From assembly GCF_004682045.1 (NCBI RefSeq), contig NZ_QUZT01000062.1:1-42525 (forward strand): a DNA stretch of 42,525 bases, read 5' to 3'. Positions 39,027 through 42,525 of this stretch are shown in pieces. A program made the translations under genes and the position numbers. The notes beneath the pieces were generated by a model. The model was not told the DNA's origin, did not search any database, and worked only from the letters and a program-made list of their open reading frames with translations. How positions within the stretch are numbered: position 1 is the first letter of the stretch; each line of letters opens with the position of its first letter. This DNA is from Pseudomonas nabeulensis. Its GTDB lineage: Bacteria > Pseudomonadota > Gammaproteobacteria > Pseudomonadales > Pseudomonadaceae.

Positions 39027-40000
39027 ACGGCGTGCTGTATTTCGGTGGGCGCCTGTTCAAGGCACTGCTGATGGTGGTGGCGGTGCTGGTGTTGAGTTTC
39101 CTGCTGATCCGTTTGGCGCCGGGGGATCCGGCGCTGTTGCTGGCCGGTGAAGCAGGGGTGGACGATGTGCAGTTTATCGAGCAGTTGCGCCAGACCATGG
39201 GGCTGGATAAGCCGCTGCTGCATCAGTTGCTGATTTACCTGGGCAACATCGCGCAGTTGGACCTGGGCTATTCCTACCGCAACCAGACCTCGGTGTGGTC
39301 ACTGATCAGCGAGCGCTTGCCGGCGACATTGGCGCTGATGGGCTCGGCCTTTGTGCTGTCTTCGGTGTTGGGGGTAACCCTGGGCGTGCTCGCGGCGCGG
39401 GCGCGGCAGAAACGCCATTGGCTCGACGGTGTGATCTCCCATGGCGCGTTGCTGCTGTACGCCATGCCGCCGTTCTGGTTGGCGATGCTGATGATCCTGC
39501 TGTTCTCCGTCAGCCTGGATTGGTTACCGGCCTTCGGCATGGAAACCGTCGGCCGTGAGTTCTCGTTGCTGGATCGCTTGCAGCATCTGCTGTTGCCGTG
39601 CCTGTCCCTCAGCGTGTTGTTCCTGGCGTTGTATATCCACCTGACCCGCGCCGCCGTACTCGACGCCCTCGGCCAGGAATACGTGCGCACCGCCCACGCC
39701 AAGGGCCTGCACCCACGGCGGATTCTGTTTGTGCATGTGCTGCGTAATGCACTGCTGCCGGTGGTGACCTTCGCCGGTTTGCAACTCGGTCAACTGGCCA
39801 GCGGCGCCTTGCTGGTGGAGGTGGTGTATTCCTGGCCCGGCATCGGCCGCTTGATGTACGACTCGCTGGCCCAGCGTGACTACGGTGTGTTGATGGGCGG
39901 CTTTCTGGTGATCTCGATACTGGTGGTGGGCTTTAACGTGTTGACCGATGTGATCTGCCGGTTCCTCGACCCGCGTATCGGCGCCGGAGGGCAGGGCTGA
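39023..40000 (+). CDS. Oligopeptide-type ABC permease (DppB-like)
   Basis: Inner-membrane permease of 325 aa. It shows the DppB/OppB start pattern (LVLSFLLIRLAPGDPA, then a periplasmic stretch with LRQTMGLDKPLLHQLLIYLGNI and DLGYSYRNQTSV). The transport domain carries the EAA-type loop EYVRTAHAKGLHPRRILFVHVLRNALLPV, and the protein ends with RFLDPRIGAG, as is typical. About six membrane segments. The start overlaps the binding-protein stop by 4 bp and its stop shares one base with the next ATG. Confidence 0.94.
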   Translation: MNGVLYFGGRLFKALLMVVAVLVLSFLLIRLAPGDPALLLAGEAGVDDVQFIEQLRQTMGLDKPLLHQLLIYLGNIAQLDLGYSYRNQTSVWSLISERLPATLALMGSAFVLSSVLGVTLGVLAARARQKRHWLDGVISHGALLLYAMPPFWLAMLMILLFSVSLDWLPAFGMETVGREFSLLDRLQHLLLPCLSLSVLFLALYIHLTRAAVLDALGQEYVRTAHAKGLHPRRILFVHVLRNALLPVVTFAGLQLGQLASGALLVEVVYSWPGIGRLMYDSLAQRDYGVLMGGFLVISILVVGFNVLTDVICRFLDPRIGAGGQG

Positions 40001-40827
40001 TGGCGGTATTCAAACGTTTTATCCGCCAGCCTTCGGCGCTGGTGGGTGCGGTGTTTTTGCTGGTGTTGGCCGTGCTGGCGCTGACCGCACCGTGGCTCAC
40101 CAACAGCTCGCCCTGGGAAATGAACACTCAACCCATGCTGCCGCCGTTTCACGACGCTGCCCATTGGCTGGGCAGCGATTTGCTTGGGCGTGACCTCGGC
40201 AGCGGCTTGCTCTACGGCGCCCGTGTGTCGTTGGCCGTGGGCGCACTGGCCAGCCTGGCGACGTTGTTGGTGGGGCTGATCGTTGGCGCCATCGCCGGCT
40301 ACTTCGGTGGCTGGCTCGACGGCGTGCTGATGCGCATCGCCGAGTTCTTCCAGATCATTCCGCAACTGGTGCTGGCGGTGATCCTGGTGGCAGTGCTGGA
40401 ACCGTCGTTGGGCTCCATCGTGCTGGCGATTTCCCTGGTGGCGTGGCCAGCGGTGGCGCGCCTGGTGCGCAGTGAATTCCTCACCCTGCGCCAGCGCGAA
40501 TTCGTGCAGGCGGCACGGGTACTGGGGCAGTCGCCGTGGGGGATCATCACGCAACAAATCCTGCCCAATGCGCTGGCGCCGTTGCTGGTGACCATGACCT
40601 TTGTGATGGCCACGGCGATCCTCACCGAAGCGGCCTTGGCGTTCCTCGGCCTGAGCGACCCGGAAGCCATGAGCTGGGGTTACATGATCAACGCTTCCCG
40701 TGGCCTGCTGCGGGATGCCTGGTGGATGAGCTTTTTGCCGGGGCTGGCGATTGTGCTGTGTGTGCTGGCGGTGAACCGTGTGGGTGAAGGCTTGCGCGTG
40801 GCCTTTGAGCCGGGGAGGTCGCTATGA
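40000..40827 (+). CDS. Oligopeptide-type ABC permease (DppC-like)
   Basis: Second permease subunit of 275 aa. DppC features: HWLGSDLLGRDLGSGLLYGARVSLAVG after the first membrane segment, the EAA loop EFVQAARVLGQSPWGIITQQILPNALAPLLV, and near the end SWGYMINASRGLLRDAWWMSFLPGLAI. It pairs with the upstream permease to form the channel. The ATG overlaps the previous stop by one base (TGATG), and the last codons overlap the ATPase gene by 4 bp. Confidence 0.95.
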   Translation: MAVFKRFIRQPSALVGAVFLLVLAVLALTAPWLTNSSPWEMNTQPMLPPFHDAAHWLGSDLLGRDLGSGLLYGARVSLAVGALASLATLLVGLIVGAIAGYFGGWLDGVLMRIAEFFQIIPQLVLAVILVAVLEPSLGSIVLAISLVAWPAVARLVRSEFLTLRQREFVQAARVLGQSPWGIITQQILPNALAPLLVTMTFVMATAILTEAALAFLGLSDPEAMSWGYMINASRGLLRDAWWMSFLPGLAIVLCVLAVNRVGEGLRVAFEPGRSL

Positions 40828-42431
40828 CGTTATTGAGTGTGGAACACCTGCGTATTGCCTTGCCCGCCGGTGCGGACCGCAGCCATGCGCTGTATGACCT
40901 GTCGCTGCAACTGCGCAGCGGCGAGTGTTTGTGTGTGGTGGGCGAATCCGGCTCGGGTAAGTCCATGTTGGCCAAGGCGCTGCTGCGGCAATTGCCGGCG
41001 CCGCTGAGCGTGGAAAGCGGGCGCCTGGTCTTGCGTGATCAAGACCTGGCGAGCTTCAGCGAGACCGCCATGCGCCAACTGCGCGGGCGCGATATCAGCA
41101 TGGTGTTCCAGGAGCCCATGAGCGCGCTGAACCCACTGCTGCGTGTCGGTGAGCAGATCGATGAAACCCTGCGCGCCCATGGCGTGAAGGCCTTGCGGGA
41201 ACGGCGTCAGCGCGTGGTGGATTTGCTCGGCTATGTCGGCTTGCCAGACCCCGAGCGCCTGCGCCTGGCCTACCCGTTTGAACTCTCCGGCGGGCAACGT
41301 CAGCGGGTGGTAATCGCCATGGCGTTGGCCTTCGATCCGGCGCTGCTGATTGCCGATGAACCGACCTCGGCCCTGGACGTCACCACCCAGGCACAGATCC
41401 TCGACCTGCTGCGCAAGATCCAGCAGGACAAGGGCATGGCGCTGTTGTTTATCACCCATGACTTTGCCGTGGTCGAGGCGATTGCCGACCGTGTGCTGGT
41501 GCTGGAAAAAGGCGTGGTGGTGGAGCAGGGCAGTGCCCGGCAGGTGTTACGCGAACCGAAGGCGGCGTATACGCGGCAACTGCTGGCGGCGGTGTCGGCC
41601 GAGCCGTTGGCACCACGCGGTGTGATCGACGGGCCGGTGGTGCTCAAGGCCGAGCGACTGGGCAAGGCGTTTCGCAGCCGCAGCGGTTGGTGGGGCAGGC
41701 GCAGCACCCAAGCGTTGGACGCGGTACAGCTGGAACTGCATGAAGGCGAGACCCTGGGCATCGTCGGTGAGTCGGGTTCGGGCAAGTCCACCCTGGGCCG
41801 TTGCCTGGTGCGCTTGCTGCGTGCCGACAGCGGGCATATCCAGTGGCTGGGCCAGGACGTGGCCGGACTGTCCGAAGGGCAACTGCGACCGCTGCGCAGC
41901 GATGTGCAGATGATCTTCCAGGACCCGTTCGCCTCCCTCAATCCGCGCCAGACCGTGGGCCGCATCATCATGACCGGGCCTCTGGTGCAGGGGCGTTCCA
42001 AGGCCGAGGCCGAGCAGCGCGCCCGGGAGTTGTTGAGCCTGGTCGGCTTGCCGGGCACGGCGTTTGAACGCTATCCCCATGAGTTTTCCGGCGGCCAGCG
42101 CCAACGCATCGGGATTGCGCGAGCGTTGGCGGTGGAGCCCAGGGTGCTGATCGCGGATGAGTGTGTGTCGGCGTTGGATGCGTTGATTCAGGTGCAGATT
42201 CTGGAGCTGTTGGAGTCGCTGCAACGGCGCTTGAAGTTGAGCATTGTGTTTATCACCCACGACCTGCGCGTGGCGGCGCGGTTGTGTGATCGCATTGCGG
42301 TGATGCAGAACGGGCGGGTGGTGGAGCAGGGGGGGACGGCATCGTTGTTTGCGGATGCCAGCCATCCCTACACCCGGGCGCTGTTGCAATGTGTGCCAAC
42401 GAGCCCACTGCCAGAGGCACAGGTGATCTAA
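40824..42431 (+). CDS. Fused double ATPase of oligopeptide-type ABC transporter (DppD-DppF type)
   Basis: A 535-aa protein with two complete nucleotide-binding domains in one chain, replacing separate DppD and DppF subunits. Domain 1 has Walker A GESGSGKSM, Q-loop FQEPMSALNP, signature LSGGQRQR and Walker B LLIADEPTSALD. Domain 2 has GESGSGKST, FQDPFASLNP, FSGGQRQR and VLIADECVSALD, with Cys in place of the usual Pro after Glu. The linker between them (about 265-290) is short. Fusions of this kind are common in pseudomonad peptide, glutathione and microcin C type importers. It is the last gene of the operon; a REP unit begins two bases after the stop. Confidence 0.95.
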   Translation: MTLLSVEHLRIALPAGADRSHALYDLSLQLRSGECLCVVGESGSGKSMLAKALLRQLPAPLSVESGRLVLRDQDLASFSETAMRQLRGRDISMVFQEPMSALNPLLRVGEQIDETLRAHGVKALRERRQRVVDLLGYVGLPDPERLRLAYPFELSGGQRQRVVIAMALAFDPALLIADEPTSALDVTTQAQILDLLRKIQQDKGMALLFITHDFAVVEAIADRVLVLEKGVVVEQGSARQVLREPKAAYTRQLLAAVSAEPLAPRGVIDGPVVLKAERLGKAFRSRSGWWGRRSTQALDAVQLELHEGETLGIVGESGSGKSTLGRCLVRLLRADSGHIQWLGQDVAGLSEGQLRPLRSDVQMIFQDPFASLNPRQTVGRIIMTGPLVQGRSKAEAEQRARELLSLVGLPGTAFERYPHEFSGGQRQRIGIARALAVEPRVLIADECVSALDALIQVQILELLESLQRRLKLSIVFITHDLRVAARLCDRIAVMQNGRVVEQGGTASLFADASHPYTRALLQCVPTSPLPEAQVI

Positions 42432-42432
42432 G

Positions 42433-42456
42433 TGTGGGAGGGGGCTTGCCCCCGAT
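42433..42456 (+). repeat. Single REP unit directly after a stop codon
   Basis: TGTGGGAGGGGGCTTGCCCC followed by CGAT begins one base after the ABC ATPase stop codon. No facing arm follows. Such a hairpin at the 3' end could protect or end the operon transcript. Confidence 0.85.
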
Positions 42457-42485
42457 TACGGTGTGTCATTTGGTGGCGGTGTTTG

Positions 42486-42525
42486 GTCGGAGTACATATC
42501 CGTTATTTAGGTAACGGCGGCTTAT
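42486..42525 (-). repeat. Start of an inverted copy of the composite repeat
   Basis: The complement of this segment reads ATAAGCCGCCGTTACC, then TAAATAACGGATATGTAC, then TCCGAC. It matches the terminal part of copy 1 (412-450) almost base for base, and like copy 1 it is followed by a single REP. The copy is cut by the window edge. Confidence 0.75.

Noticed and set aside
42433..42456. REP hairpins as intrinsic terminators
   Set aside because: The stems are strong but not followed by T-runs. They may affect transcript ends but do not meet the terminator pattern.

Overview
The window looks like chromosome of a Pseudomonas of the P. fluorescens lineage. It is GC-rich, and its gaps are filled with the REP hairpins usual in that group (TGTGGGAGGGGGCTTGCC and its complement), mostly as inverted pairs. 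I see no rRNA, tRNA, CRISPR array, phage gene or transposase. Genes are packed into long operons with 1-11 bp overlaps.

Region 1 (1-3745) holds a composite REP-containing repeat, then a minus-strand exported GH3 beta-glucosidase with a PA14 insert, then an AT-rich gap. Region 2 (3746-13930) has a 70-aa secreted protein and a complete type II secretion operon in the order E-F-G-H-I-J-K-L-M-C-D. Its secretin carries a lipobox, like the liposecretin HxcQ of the Hxc-type systems. No prepilin peptidase is encoded here, so a PilD elsewhere is presumably used. Region 3 (13931-14903) is a second copy of the composite repeat with a mirrored partial copy beside it.

Region 4 (14904-23536) is a plus-strand uptake and catabolism operon: TonB-dependent receptor, amino-acid-type ABC transporter (permease, ATPase, binding protein), FAD amine oxidase, RidA imine deaminase and an NtaA/DszA-family flavin monooxygenase. 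Region 5 (23699-25349) is a three-lipoprotein operon of unknown function. Region 6 (25617-34375) is a minus-strand seven-gene operon: TonB receptor, NtaA-type monooxygenase, exported SurE-like phosphatase and four more luciferase-like monooxygenases. The last of these is clearly SsuD-like, and the one before it is a degenerate SsuD relative. Region 7 (34662-42431) has a P1-family (DmpA/NylC-type) peptidase, a TTC38/StaR-like TPR protein on the opposite strand, and an oligopeptide ABC operon (binding protein, two permeases, fused double ATPase).

The strongest new observation is four perfect sigma-54 promoters (TGGCAC-N5-TTGC). They form two back-to-back pairs and head exactly the four transcription units of regions 6 and 7. 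This ties the monooxygenase operon, the P1 peptidase, the TPR protein and the peptide transporter into one probable RpoN regulon. Six luciferase-family monooxygenases including an SsuD homologue, sigma-54 control (as with SfnR in the sulfate-starvation response of P. putida) and two TonB receptors together suggest uptake and breakdown of organosulfur or amide-linked compounds. The substrate is inference. No activator gene and no FMN reductase lie in the window, so both must be supplied from elsewhere.
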